From Helicobacter sp. 12S02232-10 (GTDB lineage Bacteria; Campylobacterota; Campylobacteria; Campylobacterales; Helicobacteraceae): 64,000 nt of DNA. Position 1 is the first letter of the stretch. Each line of letters opens with the position of its first letter. This document shows, piece after piece, positions 54,636-63,821 of this stretch. The stretch is taken from NCBI RefSeq assembly GCF_002272895.1, contig NZ_MLAQ01000007.1, forward strand, positions 39,749 through 103,748, read 5' to 3'. The notes beneath the pieces were generated by a model, which worked only from the letters and a program-made list of their open reading frames with translations, searched no databases and was not told where the DNA came from. Made by a program: the position numbers and the translations under genes.

Positions 54636-55061
54636 ATGAATATAACAAAGACTGCTAAAGTCAGCGAAATAAGACGTGATTGGGTAGTTTTAGATGCCAA
54701 GGATAAGATCTTTGGTCGTTTGATTACAGAAGTAGCGACGATTTTGAGAGGAAAGCATAAGCCTTGCTATACTCCAAATGTGGATTGTGGAGATTTTGTT
54801 GTGATTGTTAATGCGACAGAAGTAAAATTTTCAGGAATGAAGCTTGAAGATAAGGAATATTTTACGCATTCAGGTTATTTTGGTAGCACAAAAAGTAAAA
54901 CCCTTAAAGAAATGTTGGAAAAATCTCCTGAAAAACTTTTTCATCTTGCTGTAAGAGGAATGCTTCCAAAAACAAAATTGGGCAGAGCAATGATTAAAAA
55001 GCTTAAGGTCTATAAAAGTAGCGAACATCCGCATACAGCTCAAATCACAAAAAGCAAATAA
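54636..55061 (+). CDS. rplM: 50S ribosomal protein L13
   Basis: A 141-residue ribosomal protein: 'WVVLDAKDKIFGRLITEVATILRGKHKPCYTPNVDCGDFVVIVNA' and 'VRGMLPKTKLGRAMIKKLKVYKSSEHPHTAQ' are classical L13 motifs. Followed by rpsI after 12 bases, the universal rplM-rpsI operon. Confidence 0.98.
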   Translation: MNITKTAKVSEIRRDWVVLDAKDKIFGRLITEVATILRGKHKPCYTPNVDCGDFVVIVNATEVKFSGMKLEDKEYFTHSGYFGSTKSKTLKEMLEKSPEKLFHLAVRGMLPKTKLGRAMIKKLKVYKSSEHPHTAQITKSK

Positions 55062-55073
55062 AAGGAATTTCAG

Positions 55074-55463
55074 ATGGCAAAAATTTATGCAACGGGAAAA
55101 AGAAAAACTGCAGTGGCAAAGGTTTGGCTTACTAGCGGAAGCGGAAAAATAATTATCAATGGCGAGAGTTTGGGTGAATGGCTTGGAGGTCATGAAGCAA
55201 TTAAAATGAAAGTGATGCAACCTCTTGTACTTACTAGACAGGATAAATCCGTAGATATTTGTGCAGTTACTTTAGGAGGGGGTTATTCTGCTCAGGCAGA
55301 AGCATTAAGGCATGGGATATCTAAAGCATTGAATGCTTATGATGTATCTTTCCGCACTATTTTAAAGCCAAAAGGATTGCTCACTAGAGATTCTAGGGTG
55401 GTTGAAAGAAAAAAATATGGCAAGAGAAAGGCAAGACGAAGTCCTCAATTCTCAAAAAGATAA
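55074..55463 (+). CDS. rpsI: 30S ribosomal protein S9
   Basis: A 129-residue ribosomal protein with '[26 protein letters not shown]', '[19 protein letters not shown]' and the basic tail '[25 protein letters not shown]' that reaches the P-site tRNA. A hairpin terminator follows. Confidence 0.98.
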   Translation: MAKIYATGKRKTAVAKVWLTSGSGKIIINGESLGEWLGGHEAIKMKVMQPLVLTRQDKSVDICAVTLGGGYSAQAEALRHGISKALNAYDVSFRTILKPKGLLTRDSRVVERKKYGKRKARRSPQFSKR

Positions 55464-55474
55464 TTTCTTGCTAC

Positions 55475-55505
55475 GCAAAGATTTTTATAATCTTTGCATT
55501 TTGTC
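55475..55505 (+). terminator. Terminator after rplM-rpsI
   Basis: A perfect 9-bp stem GCAAAGATT/AATCTTTGC around TTTAT, followed by ATTTTGT. It lies 12 bases after the rpsI stop. Confidence 0.75.
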
Positions 55506-55630
55506 CTTAACTTTAATTCTTGGAACTTTAATCGGTTTGAGCATTCTACTTTAATGATCTTTTCAGTTTATTCTTAAAAATCTTGAATAAATCATAATTT
55601 GAGAAACAATGGTAATTTCTAGGTGACTTT

Positions 55631-57016
55631 ATGTTTAATATTGATTTGAGAAACGATTCGATAAAAAAATTATTTTTTTATTATTTTATTCCTTCATTAT
55701 GCGCGATGATAGCACTTTCGACTTATTCCACGGTAGATGGGATTTTCGTCGGCAAAAAACTAGGCGAAGATGCACTTGCTGCCATTAGTATCTGTTGGCC
55801 GGTTTTTCCAGTACTGATAGCATATGAATTGCTTTTTAGTTTGGGGGCTGCATCAATTATTTCATATTTTTTAGGGAGAAATGAAGTTCATCGAGCTAGA
55901 TTGATTTTTAGTTCTGTTTTTTATTTTGTTGTTATCAGTACATTGATAGTAGGGGGAATTTTATATATATTTATTGATGAAATAGCCCTAATTCTTGGAA
56001 GTAGCGATGTTCTTAAACCTCTTGTAATTGAATATTTGGAGATAATTTTTATCGGATCTGTTTTTATGGTGCTTCACCCTTTGAGCGATGTATTTGCCAT
56101 CAATGACAAGCAACCTATTTTAGCAATGGTTGCAATGATTGTAGGTTCGTTGGCAAATATTATTTTGAATTATTTGTTTTTATTTATTTTTGAAACTGGG
56201 ATTTATGGAAGCGCTTTAGCCACGATTATGGGTCACGGAATAGGTTTTTTAGTATTATTGCAACATTTTTTGTTTAAAAGGGGAAAACTATATTTTGTGA
56301 GGCGTTTTAGCTTATCAGCAGTTATTTCTTCGGCAAAAAGTGGAATTCCTCAATCGGTTTCAGAATTGAGTGCAGCTATTGTGATGTTGATGTTTAATAC
56401 AACAATTATGGGAATTGCTGGCGAAAGAGGCGTGTCTATTTATGGAATTATTATGTATAGCGGGATTATTTTTTTTACGGTTTTACTTGCGATTGCTCAA
56501 GGTATTCAGCCTATTGCAAGTTTTAGTTATGGGGCTGGTAGCTTAAAGCGTGTTAAAAATATTTTTCTTTTTGGTATTGGCGTTTCAATCGGAGTGGGAA
56601 TTTTTATTTATTTGATTTTTTATGCTTTTGATGAGCATTTGGTGAGATTATTTTTAAAAGATGATGTTGCCAATAGAGACCCCTATCTTTTAAGTGATAC
56701 GGTTAAAGCGATGAATGTTTATTATTTGGGATATATTTTGTTGGGGATTAATGTTGTGTGTGCGATATTTTTTCAGTCTGTTCAAAGAACTGGAAGTTCT
56801 TTTATTATTACAATTTCTTATACTTTAGTGTTTTTGGTGGTTTTATTGCCTGTTTTGAGCAGACGATATCAAATGGAAGGAGTATGGGTAACTTATCCAA
56901 TTTCGCAATTTTTGGCATTTTTGGTTGTTGGTATTGTGATTTTGTATGAAAAAAAATCAGGTATTTTTTCACAAAATTTTATGAGAGAGGGCTTACTGTG
57001 GCGAAAGAAAAAATAA
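55631..57016 (+). CDS. MATE family efflux transporter
   Basis: A 461-residue polytopic protein with 12 helices in two similar halves. The N-terminal 'FFYYFIPSLCAMIALSTYSTVDGIFVGKKLGEDALAAISICWPVF' is the MATE signature and the second half repeats the pattern ('SAKSGIPQSVSELSAAIVMLMFNTTIMG'). Na+ or H+-driven drug/metabolite export is the family role. It overlaps the HAD gene by 19 bases. Confidence 0.92.
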   Translation: MFNIDLRNDSIKKLFFYYFIPSLCAMIALSTYSTVDGIFVGKKLGEDALAAISICWPVFPVLIAYELLFSLGAASIISYFLGRNEVHRARLIFSSVFYFVVISTLIVGGILYIFIDEIALILGSSDVLKPLVIEYLEIIFIGSVFMVLHPLSDVFAINDKQPILAMVAMIVGSLANIILNYLFLFIFETGIYGSALATIMGHGIGFLVLLQHFLFKRGKLYFVRRFSLSAVISSAKSGIPQSVSELSAAIVMLMFNTTIMGIAGERGVSIYGIIMYSGIIFFTVLLAIAQGIQPIASFSYGAGSLKRVKNIFLFGIGVSIGVGIFIYLIFYAFDEHLVRLFLKDDVANRDPYLLSDTVKAMNVYYLGYILLGINVVCAIFFQSVQRTGSSFIITISYTLVFLVVLLPVLSRRYQMEGVWVTYPISQFLAFLVVGIVILYEKKSGIFSQNFMREGLLWRKKK

Positions 57017-57648
57017 TTTTGTTTGATTTGGATGGAACACTTATCGACTCTGCAGAAGCTATTTATGAGAGTTTTTGTGCAGCTTGTGCTCAAAATGGAC
57101 TTAAAATTCCAAGTTTCCAAGATGTAAAGGAATCTATAGGCCATACACTGGAGAATATGTTTTTAAATTTTGGAGTGAGTGAGAAGGATATCTCTTCTTG
57201 TATTGATGCGTATAGGAATCACTACAGAAATATTTATCTACAAAAGACAAAAATGTTACCTAATGCAACAGATTCTATTTTACTTGCAAGTAAAATTGGA
57301 AAACTAGGAGTTGTCACTACCAAGACAGCAAAGTTTTCTAAGCAAATTTTGCATTATTTCGGTATTTTAGAATATTTTCAAACGGTTGTCGGGATTGAGG
57401 ATGTAAAATTTCCCAAACCCCACAAAGAACCTGTATTAAAGGCTATGCATCAAATTGATTTTAAGGGTTTGTTATCTAATGCTTTTATGATAGGCGATAC
57501 AATATTAGATATTCAGTCAGCTATTAATGCTGGGATTAATCCTATAGGCGTTAAGACTGGATATGGAGAATTGGAAGATATGCGTCTTATTTGTAAGAAT
57601 ATTTTTAATGATTCCTTAGAAGCAGTAGAATTCATTAAAACCCTTTAA
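56998..57648 (+). CDS. HAD hydrolase, phosphoglycolate phosphatase-like
   Basis: A 216-residue HAD subfamily IA phosphatase: motif I 'FDLDGTLIDSAEAIYESF', motif II 'GVVTTK', motif III Lys in 'FPKPHKEPVLKAM', motif IV 'MIGDTILDIQSAINAG'. It starts at GTG 56998 inside the MATE gene. Gph-like, but substrates in this subfamily cannot be told from sequence. Confidence 0.85.
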   Translation: MAKEKIILFDLDGTLIDSAEAIYESFCAACAQNGLKIPSFQDVKESIGHTLENMFLNFGVSEKDISSCIDAYRNHYRNIYLQKTKMLPNATDSILLASKIGKLGVVTTKTAKFSKQILHYFGILEYFQTVVGIEDVKFPKPHKEPVLKAMHQIDFKGLLSNAFMIGDTILDIQSAINAGINPIGVKTGYGELEDMRLICKNIFNDSLEAVEFIKTL

Positions 57649-57870
57649 ATGTTACGATTATTCTCAAATTAAATGATTATTTAAACTTTAATTTTTTAAA
57701 TATTTTGTTTGTTGGGTTAAGTTAAGTAGAATTCTAAAACAAAAAGTTTAGAATTGTATCGTTTATTGCGGTGTATTATTTTTTTTGAAATATCTCGCAT
57801 TGTTATTTTATTTGAATGATTCGTATTTTTAATTTTGGACAAACTAAACAATCATTATAAAGGAGAATAT

Positions 57871-58431
57871 ATGCTGCAAATCAGATGGCATTCACGAGCC
57901 GGTCAAGGAGCGATAACGGGCGCAAAAGGTTTAGCAGATGTTGTTGCTGGAACAGGCAAAGAAGTTCAAGCTTTTGCGTTATATGGTTCTGCAAAGCGAG
58001 GGGCGGCAATGACGGCTTATAATCGCATAGATTCTGAACCTATTTTAAATCATGAAAAATTTATGAGTCCTGATTACATCTTAGTTATTGATCCAGGACT
58101 TACTTTTATTACAGATATTTGTGCTGATGAGAAGCCGACTACTTCATATATCATTACAACACATTTAAGCAAAGAGGAACTTTTAAGCAAAAAGCCCGAT
58201 CTACACGGGAAGAAAGTCCATACTCTTGATTGTATTAAAATATCGATCGAGACTTTGGGCAAGCCGATTCCTAATGCTCCTATGTTGGGAGCTTTTATGA
58301 AAGTTTCAGGAATGCTTGAGATTGATTTTTTCAAAGATGCGTTTAAAAAAGTATTAGGAAAAAAATTGCCTCAAAAGCTGATTGATGCGAATATGCTTGC
58401 TATCCAGCGTGCATATGATGAAGTTGAATAA
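57871..58431 (+). CDS. porC: Pyruvate:acceptor oxidoreductase gamma subunit
   Basis: 186 residues; 'IRWHSRAGQGAITGAKGLADVVAGTGKEVQAFALYGSAKRGAAMTAYNRI' is the KorC/PorG gamma fold. The start is ATG 57871 with AAAGGAG. An upstream in-frame codon at 57835 lacks an RBS. It is the first of porCDAB, the oxygen-sensitive enzyme of Helicobacter that oxidises pyruvate to acetyl-CoA and passes electrons to flavodoxin. Confidence 0.95.
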   Translation: MLQIRWHSRAGQGAITGAKGLADVVAGTGKEVQAFALYGSAKRGAAMTAYNRIDSEPILNHEKFMSPDYILVIDPGLTFITDICADEKPTTSYIITTHLSKEELLSKKPDLHGKKVHTLDCIKISIETLGKPIPNAPMLGAFMKVSGMLEIDFFKDAFKKVLGKKLPQKLIDANMLAIQRAYDEVE

Positions 58432-58441
58432 GGAGTTGCTG

Positions 58442-58834
58442 ATGAAAGGTTGGAATGATTTTGAGATCGGAGCGATTTTATTTCCGTTTGCAAATAATGG
58501 AGAGGAAGCATTAGAATCCCATAATAACGAACGCGACTATACCCCTGAAAGCTCTTTTAAGGCTAGTGTTGCACATTGGAGAGTGGAAAAGCCTGTGCAT
58601 AATAGTGAAATTTGTATCAATTGCTTCAATTGTTGGGTCTATTGTCCAGATGCGGCCATACTTGCTAGAGATGAAAAGCTTAGAGGAGTTGATTATGTCC
58701 ATTGTAAAGGATGTGGGATATGCGTGGATGTTTGTCCTACAAACCCAAAATCTCTATTAATGTTTAGTGATCACGAAGACAATCAAAATGCTTTGAAAAA
58801 TTGGCCTCAAAAAGAAGAAAAAAAGAAAAACTAA
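58442..58834 (+). CDS. porD: Pyruvate:acceptor oxidoreductase delta (ferredoxin) subunit
   Basis: A 130-residue 2[4Fe-4S] protein: 'CINCFNCWVYCPDAAI' and 'CKGCGICVDVCPTNP' give two CxxCxxCxxxCP sites. The N-terminal 55 residues form the delta-specific extension. The start is ATG 58442, 10 bases after porC. The porA start lies 11 bases after its stop. It relays electrons out of the catalytic subunits. Confidence 0.95.
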   Translation: MKGWNDFEIGAILFPFANNGEEALESHNNERDYTPESSFKASVAHWRVEKPVHNSEICINCFNCWVYCPDAAILARDEKLRGVDYVHCKGCGICVDVCPTNPKSLLMFSDHEDNQNALKNWPQKEEKKKN

Positions 58835-58845
58835 AGGAGATGATG

Positions 58846-60069
58846 ATGGCAAGTGCTGTTGAATTGCAAGAAATTGAGGTATGGGATGGAAATATGGCTG
58901 CCTCTCATGCCCTTAGGCAAGCCCAAATTGATGTCGTAGCAGCCTATCCGATTACTCCTTCCACGCCGATTGTTCAAAATTATGGCAGTTTTGTGAGCAA
59001 CGGTTATGTGGATGGAGAGTTTGTGATGGTTGAATCCGAACACGCTGCAATGAGTGCGTGTGTAGGAGCTGCAGCAGCAGGTGGAAGAGTAGCTACAGCC
59101 ACGAGTTCTCAGGGTTTTGCATTGATGGTAGAGGTTTTGTATCAAGCTTCTGGAATGAGGCTTCCTATTGTTCTTAATTTGGTTAATAGAGCGCTTGCCT
59201 CTCCATTGAATATCCACGGGGATCATTCGGATATGTATTTAGGAAGGGATGCAGGTTGGATAAATCTTTGCACTTGTAATCCTCAAGAGGCTTATGATTT
59301 TAATTTGATGGCTTTTAGGATTGCTGAAGATATGGAAGTACGGATTCCGACCATTGTGAATCAGGATGGTTTTTTGAGTTCCCATACTGCTCAAAATGTT
59401 CGTCCTTTGAGTGATGAAGTAGCTTATAAATTTATCGGAGATTACCAAAGTAAAAATTCTCTTCTTGATTTTAATAAGCCTGCAACTTATGGAGCACAAG
59501 CCGAGGAAGATTGGCATTTTGAGCATAAAGCACAACTTCATAGTGCTTTAATGCATTCAAGTCGTGTGATAGAAAAAGTTTTTGGTGAATTTGCCAAACT
59601 CACGGGGAGAAAATATAATTTGATTGAGACCTATGATATTGAAGATGCTGAAGTTGCTGTATTTGCTTTGGGTACAACGGTTGAATCTGCACGTGTTGCA
59701 GCTAAAAATGCCAGAAAGCGCGGGATTAAGGCAGGAGTTGCAACAATTCGTTCCTTTAGACCTTTTCCCTATGCAGAGCTTGGCAATGCTCTTAAGAATC
59801 TTAAAGCTATTGCAATTATGGATAAAAGTCTGCCTGCCGGTGCTATGGGAGCTTTGTTTAATGAAGTCGGCACTTCTCTTTATCAAGTCAAAGATTCAAA
59901 ACATCCGATTCTGTCCAATTATATTTATGGTTTGGGAGAGAGGGATTTAACTCAGGTTGATTTGGAAAACATTTTTAAAGAGCTTCAAGAAAATGCACAA
60001 GCAGGAAAATTGACTCATCCAACCCAGCAATTTATAGGACTCAGAGGTCCTAAATTAAGCTTTTGCTAA
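58846..60069 (+). CDS. porA: Pyruvate:acceptor oxidoreductase alpha subunit
   Basis: About 407 residues: 'GNMAASHALRQAQIDVVAAYPITPSTPIVQNYGSFV' (pyrimidine-binding domain), 'ATSSQGFALMVEVLYQASGMRLPIVLNLVNRALASPLNIHGDHSD', and the C-terminal transketolase-like domain 'VAVFALGTTVESARVA..RSFRPFP'. Three ATGs stand in a row (58840, 58843, 58846) after AAAGGAG. The third has the best spacing. Confidence 0.95.
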   Translation: MASAVELQEIEVWDGNMAASHALRQAQIDVVAAYPITPSTPIVQNYGSFVSNGYVDGEFVMVESEHAAMSACVGAAAAGGRVATATSSQGFALMVEVLYQASGMRLPIVLNLVNRALASPLNIHGDHSDMYLGRDAGWINLCTCNPQEAYDFNLMAFRIAEDMEVRIPTIVNQDGFLSSHTAQNVRPLSDEVAYKFIGDYQSKNSLLDFNKPATYGAQAEEDWHFEHKAQLHSALMHSSRVIEKVFGEFAKLTGRKYNLIETYDIEDAEVAVFALGTTVESARVAAKNARKRGIKAGVATIRSFRPFPYAELGNALKNLKAIAIMDKSLPAGAMGALFNEVGTSLYQVKDSKHPILSNYIYGLGERDLTQVDLENIFKELQENAQAGKLTHPTQQFIGLRGPKLSFC

Positions 60070-60079
60070 GGAGAAGATA

Positions 60080-61024
60080 ATGGTAAAAGAAATTAAGAAT
60101 CTGAAACAATTTAGCAAATCGGCAGAAAAATTTGAAGGCGCTCATCTCTTGTGTCCTGGATGTGCACATGGAATGATTGTTCGGGAGGTTTTAAACGCAG
60201 TTGATGGTCCTGTAGTGCTTGGAAACTCAACAGGTTGCCTTGAAGTTTCAACAGCTGTTTATCCTTATACTTCGTGGGATGTTCCTTGGATTCATATCGG
60301 TTTTGAAAATGGATCAACAGCGGTTGCAGGTGCGGAGGCAATGTATAAGGCTTTGGCAAAAAAAGGTAAATACAATGGACAAAAGCCAAAATTTGTAGCA
60401 TTTGGAGGGGATGGAGCCACTTATGATATAGGATTTCAATGGATTAGCGGGTGTTTTGAGAGAGGTCATGATATGACTTATATTTGCTTGGATAATGAGG
60501 TTTATGCCAATACAGGAGGGCAACGAAGCGGATCGACACCGATTGGGGCAAGCACTTCAACCACTCCTGCAGGTAAAGTCAGCTATGGTAAAAAAGAGCG
60601 AAAAAAAGATATTTTATTTGTAATGGCAGCTCACGGATCCCCTTATGTCGCTCAAGTTGCTCCAAATAAGTGGAAAGATATGAATAAAAAAATCAAGCAG
60701 GCTATTGACACGCAAGGTCCTACTTTTATCAATGCAATGAGTGCTTGCACAACCGAGTGGAGATTTGATTCTAATCAAACCGTAGAAGTTAGCGATTTGG
60801 CTGTAGATAGCTTGGTTTTCCCGTTATTTGAGATTATTAATGGAACGGAAGTAAAAATCACCTATCGACCCAAAAATATTGTTCCTGTTAGGGATTATCT
60901 AGGAGCACAAGGAAGATTCAAGCATCTTTTTAAACCTGAAAATGAGCATATTATTGAACAATTTCAAAAAGACGTTGATGCTAGATGGGAATATTTGCAA
61001 CGTCGAGAAGAAGCCAAAGTGTGA
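60080..61024 (+). CDS. porB: Pyruvate:acceptor oxidoreductase beta subunit
   Basis: A 314-residue TPP-binding subunit: 'LLCPGCAHGMIVREVLNAVDGPVVLGNSTGC', the TPP motif 'FGGDGATYDIGFQWISGCFERGHDMTYICLDNEVYANTGGQRSGSTP'. It is the last gene of porCDAB, as HP1111. Confidence 0.96.
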   Translation: MVKEIKNLKQFSKSAEKFEGAHLLCPGCAHGMIVREVLNAVDGPVVLGNSTGCLEVSTAVYPYTSWDVPWIHIGFENGSTAVAGAEAMYKALAKKGKYNGQKPKFVAFGGDGATYDIGFQWISGCFERGHDMTYICLDNEVYANTGGQRSGSTPIGASTSTTPAGKVSYGKKERKKDILFVMAAHGSPYVAQVAPNKWKDMNKKIKQAIDTQGPTFINAMSACTTEWRFDSNQTVEVSDLAVDSLVFPLFEIINGTEVKITYRPKNIVPVRDYLGAQGRFKHLFKPENEHIIEQFQKDVDARWEYLQRREEAKV

Positions 61025-61086
61025 CTTTGGTTTTTTATAAGTATTTTAAAAACATTCTTTTTATTCTATTTTTTAACTCCATCATT

Positions 61087-61092
61087 TATAAT
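61087..61092 (+). promoter_or_regulatory. -10 element of purB
   Basis: A perfect TATAAT 25 bases before the purB ATG, implying a short leader carrying the AAGGAA ribosome site. It lies in the 92-base porB-purB gap. Confidence 0.55.
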
Positions 61093-61116
61093 GCAATAAA
61101 CTTTTAAGGAATCATT

Positions 61117-62451
61117 ATGGTCGAACGTTACGCAAGAGAACAGATGAAAAAATTGTGGGATATGCAGGCAAAATATTCTGCGTGGCTTGAGGTTGAAAAA
61201 GCTGTTGTAAAAGGTTGGAATAAGTTAGGTTTGATTAATGATGAGGATTGTGAGAAAATCTGTCAAAATGCTGCTTTTGACATTCAAAGAATCAATGAAA
61301 TTGAAGCAGTTACTAAACATGATTTGATTGCTTTTACCACCTCAGTGAGCGAAAGTTTGGGCGAAGAGTCCAGATTTGTGCATTATGGAATCACATCAAG
61401 CGATTGCATTGATACAGCAGTGGCGTTGCAAATGCGTGATAGCTTAAAAATAATCATTAAAGATGTGCAAGCACTCCAAGAAGCAATCAAAAAAAGAGCT
61501 TTTGAACATAAAGATACCCTGATGGTGGGACGAAGCCACGGAATTCACGGAGAACCTATTACATTTGGATTAGTACTTGCACTTTGGTATGATGAAATCA
61601 GCAGGCATTTAGAGGCATTGCACCATACATTAAAAATTATTTCAGTAGGGGCAATTAGCGGAGCAATGGGGAATATGGCACACACTCCTATGGAACTAGA
61701 AGAATTGGTTTGCAAAGAGTTGGGGCTTATGCCTGCCCCAATTAGCAATCAGATTATCCAACGCGACAGATACGCGAGATTAATAAGTGATCTTGCACTT
61801 TTGGCAAGCAGTTGCGAAAAGATAGCTGTAGCCATCAGGCATTTTCAACGCACAGAAGTCTATGAGGCAGAGGAATATTTTTCACCTGGGCAAAAAGGGA
61901 GTTCTGCAATGCCTCATAAACGCAATCCTGTGTTGAGTGAAAACATTACAGGGCTTTGTCGTGTGATTAGAAGTTTTGCAATGCCTGCTATGGAAAATGT
62001 TGCACTTTGGCACGAGCGTGATATTTCTCATAGTTCTGTGGAAAGATTTATTTTGCCCGATGCCTTTATCACAACTGATTTTATGCTTGATCGCTTAAGG
62101 GGATTGATTGAAAATCTTGTTATTTATCCTGAAAATATGCTTAAAAATCTCAATCTTACAGGTGGGTTAGTTTTTTCTCAAAGAATATTGCTAGAACTTC
62201 CAAAAAAAGGGCTTAGTCGAGAGAAAAGCTATCAAATTATCCAAAGAAATGCGATGAAGGTTTGGGAAGATCTCCGAGAGGGTAAAAGTGCTTTGAATGC
62301 AAAAGGAGAGAGTTTGTATTTGGAATATCTTCTTCTTGATGAAGAATTGCATCAATTTATGGATGAAAAAATGATTCGAGAATGCTTTGATTACAGCTAT
62401 TACACTAAAAATGTCGATAAGATTTTTAAAAGAGTTTTTAAAGATTGTTGA
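61117..62451 (+). CDS. purB: Adenylosuccinate lyase
   Basis: PurB acts twice in purine synthesis. The 444-residue fumarase-superfamily protein has 'HYGITSSDCIDTAVALQMRD', 'MVGRSHGIHGEPITFGLVLALW' (catalytic His), and the signature 'GQKGSSAMPHKRNPVLSENITGL' with the catalytic Ser. It follows porB as HP1112 follows HP1111. The stop abuts the stop of the convergent OMP gene. Confidence 0.96.
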   Translation: MVERYAREQMKKLWDMQAKYSAWLEVEKAVVKGWNKLGLINDEDCEKICQNAAFDIQRINEIEAVTKHDLIAFTTSVSESLGEESRFVHYGITSSDCIDTAVALQMRDSLKIIIKDVQALQEAIKKRAFEHKDTLMVGRSHGIHGEPITFGLVLALWYDEISRHLEALHHTLKIISVGAISGAMGNMAHTPMELEELVCKELGLMPAPISNQIIQRDRYARLISDLALLASSCEKIAVAIRHFQRTEVYEAEEYFSPGQKGSSAMPHKRNPVLSENITGLCRVIRSFAMPAMENVALWHERDISHSSVERFILPDAFITTDFMLDRLRGLIENLVIYPENMLKNLNLTGGLVFSQRILLELPKKGLSREKSYQIIQRNAMKVWEDLREGKSALNAKGESLYLEYLLLDEELHQFMDEKMIRECFDYSYYTKNVDKIFKRVFKDC

Positions 62452-63339
62452 TCAAAAAATATACGAATAGGTGAAGTTTACGCCCAAATTTACCAAATCC
62501 ATATTTTTGATTTTTATTGTTGCATTTTCATATTTTAATTGATTGTGTGTTGGTTCGGAAAAAACTGAATAGGTTTTTAAATATTTGGCTTTATTTTCAG
62601 TAGTAAAACAAAGGCTATCGAGCAAAACTCGAGCTGACATTTCAAAAAGATGGTGTTTTTTATACATCGTTCCAGCTCCTACATTAAAAACTAAACCTTT
62701 AGTAATTTGCCTATATTTATTTGGAATTTTATATAAATTAACGCTCTCAAAAGCAGAAAAAGCATTCGGGACTTTTTCACCAAAGGTAAGATTTCCATTA
62801 AAATTGTAATCTGTGATTTGAACCCCACCTCCAAAAAAGACATAAGTTGTATTGTTAGTGTCTTTAAAGTTTCCAAACAATAAATCAGCAATCCCGCCGT
62901 AATAAGTCATATCTATATAGCCATTTTGAGTATATTTATCCTCATTTTCAAGATAGTTATCTTTATCAAAAAGTGTGGGTTTAAAGCCGATTGTTTTATA
63001 AAATCCATAATTTTTTCCACCATAGCCATAAATACGGATACCGAATGTTTTAAAAGTTTTGATAAAACCGATTCGGGCTTCAAAACCAATACTCCAAGAA
63101 TCTGCAGCGTCTCTAACCTTCTTATCGTCGTTTCCAATATCATAAATATATATGTTTTGATCAGTTTGAAAGCGAAGCGAAGTAGTATTGCCCGCCAATG
63201 AGAGACCTACAAATAAGCCACCTTTGATATTATCGCCTTCGAAAGGTTTTTCTTGTTTGATTGGCAGATCATCTTGTGCACCTTGCAAAATAGAATGAAT
63301 TAAAAAGAGTATTATCGGAAAAATAGTATATTTTTTCAT
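62452..63339 (-). CDS. Outer-membrane protein, HP1113 position
   Basis: A 295-residue protein: signal peptide (1-20, ending LQGA), then about eight amphipathic strand pairs ('GGLFVGLSLAGNTTSLRF', 'SIGFEARIGFIKTFKTFGIRIYGYGG', 'YVFFGGGVQITDYNFNGNL', 'KGLVFNVGAGTMYKKHHLFEMSARVLL') and a terminal strand 'LGVNFTYSYIF' ending in Phe. This fits a Helicobacter small OMP. In H. pylori an outer-membrane protein (HP1113) follows purB. Function is unknown. The convergent stops are directly adjacent. Confidence 0.85.
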   Translation of the reverse strand: MKKYTIFPIILFLIHSILQGAQDDLPIKQEKPFEGDNIKGGLFVGLSLAGNTTSLRFQTDQNIYIYDIGNDDKKVRDAADSWSIGFEARIGFIKTFKTFGIRIYGYGGKNYGFYKTIGFKPTLFDKDNYLENEDKYTQNGYIDMTYYGGIADLLFGNFKDTNNTTYVFFGGGVQITDYNFNGNLTFGEKVPNAFSAFESVNLYKIPNKYRQITKGLVFNVGAGTMYKKHHLFEMSARVLLDSLCFTTENKAKYLKTYSVFSEPTHNQLKYENATIKIKNMDLVNLGVNFTYSYIF

Positions 63340-63451
63340 ATTTAACTACCTTGCAAGATAAAAGAAATATAATTATTTTAATGATTAAATTATACTATTT
63401 TTCTTCTAAAAATCCAGAAAAAATTCAAATCAGTCAATTTTTAAAATGCAT

Positions 63452-63639
63452 ATGTGTTATTTTTTTCTTCACTTTGAAAAAGTATCTTGAAATTATGTGC
63501 AGGGCAGAGTTTTTGAATACAAAATTAGAGATGAAGAAGATAATGAAATTGAGTCTTTATGCGATTTTTATGGAGCTTGGGCTTTAGAGAGCCACTTAAA
63601 AAAAGAATACCAACTTGATGTTTTTATTTATGAGTAAGG
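63452..63639 (+). pseudogene. Broken small gene with in-frame TGA
   Basis: The frame from ATG 63452 reads 'MCYFFLHFEKVS', a TGA at 63488-63490, then 'NYVQGRVFEYKIRDEEDNEI' and on to 'YGAWALESHLKKEYQLDVFIYE' and a stop at 63639. The second part looks like a genuine acidic/helical C-terminus. No start fits it alone except GTG 63497. Best read as a gene remnant; family unknown. Confidence 0.35.
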
Positions 63640-63788
63640 AGGGGAATATGCAAAAATGCCCCAGAAAAAAGAAGATTTAAAATCTATCTTAGGTAAGGAA
63701 GTGGTATAGAAAACATATAATTTTTGGTTTTTTAATGTTTTAGTCAGCCATAGTTGTCGTTTTCTTTCTCCTTTTTGCTTTTAAAGCC

Positions 63789-63821
63789 TTGACGGGGGGG
63801 GGGGGGGCATAATAGTATAAT
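63789..63821 (+). promoter_or_regulatory. Promoter-like hexamers flanking a poly-G tract
   Basis: TTGACG (63789-63794) and TATAAT (63816-63821) flank the G-run. The spacer is 21 bases now. Losing four G's would make it 17. An alternative CATAAT at 63808-63813 gives 13. This is the arrangement of slip-strand phase-variable promoters. Confidence 0.5.
63794..63807 (+). repeat. Homopolymeric G14 tract
   Basis: Fourteen consecutive G's, the only G or C run of such length that I noticed in an otherwise AT-rich window. Tracts of this kind in Helicobacter and Campylobacter change length by slippage. It lies outside any convincing reading frame on either strand. Confidence 0.95.

Noticed and set aside
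63780..63810. The G14 tract as a coding contingency tract on the minus strand (ATG followed by C14)
   Set aside because: All three possible lengths give products of only about 9-23 codons, so a coding switch is not supported. The promoter-spacer reading fits better.
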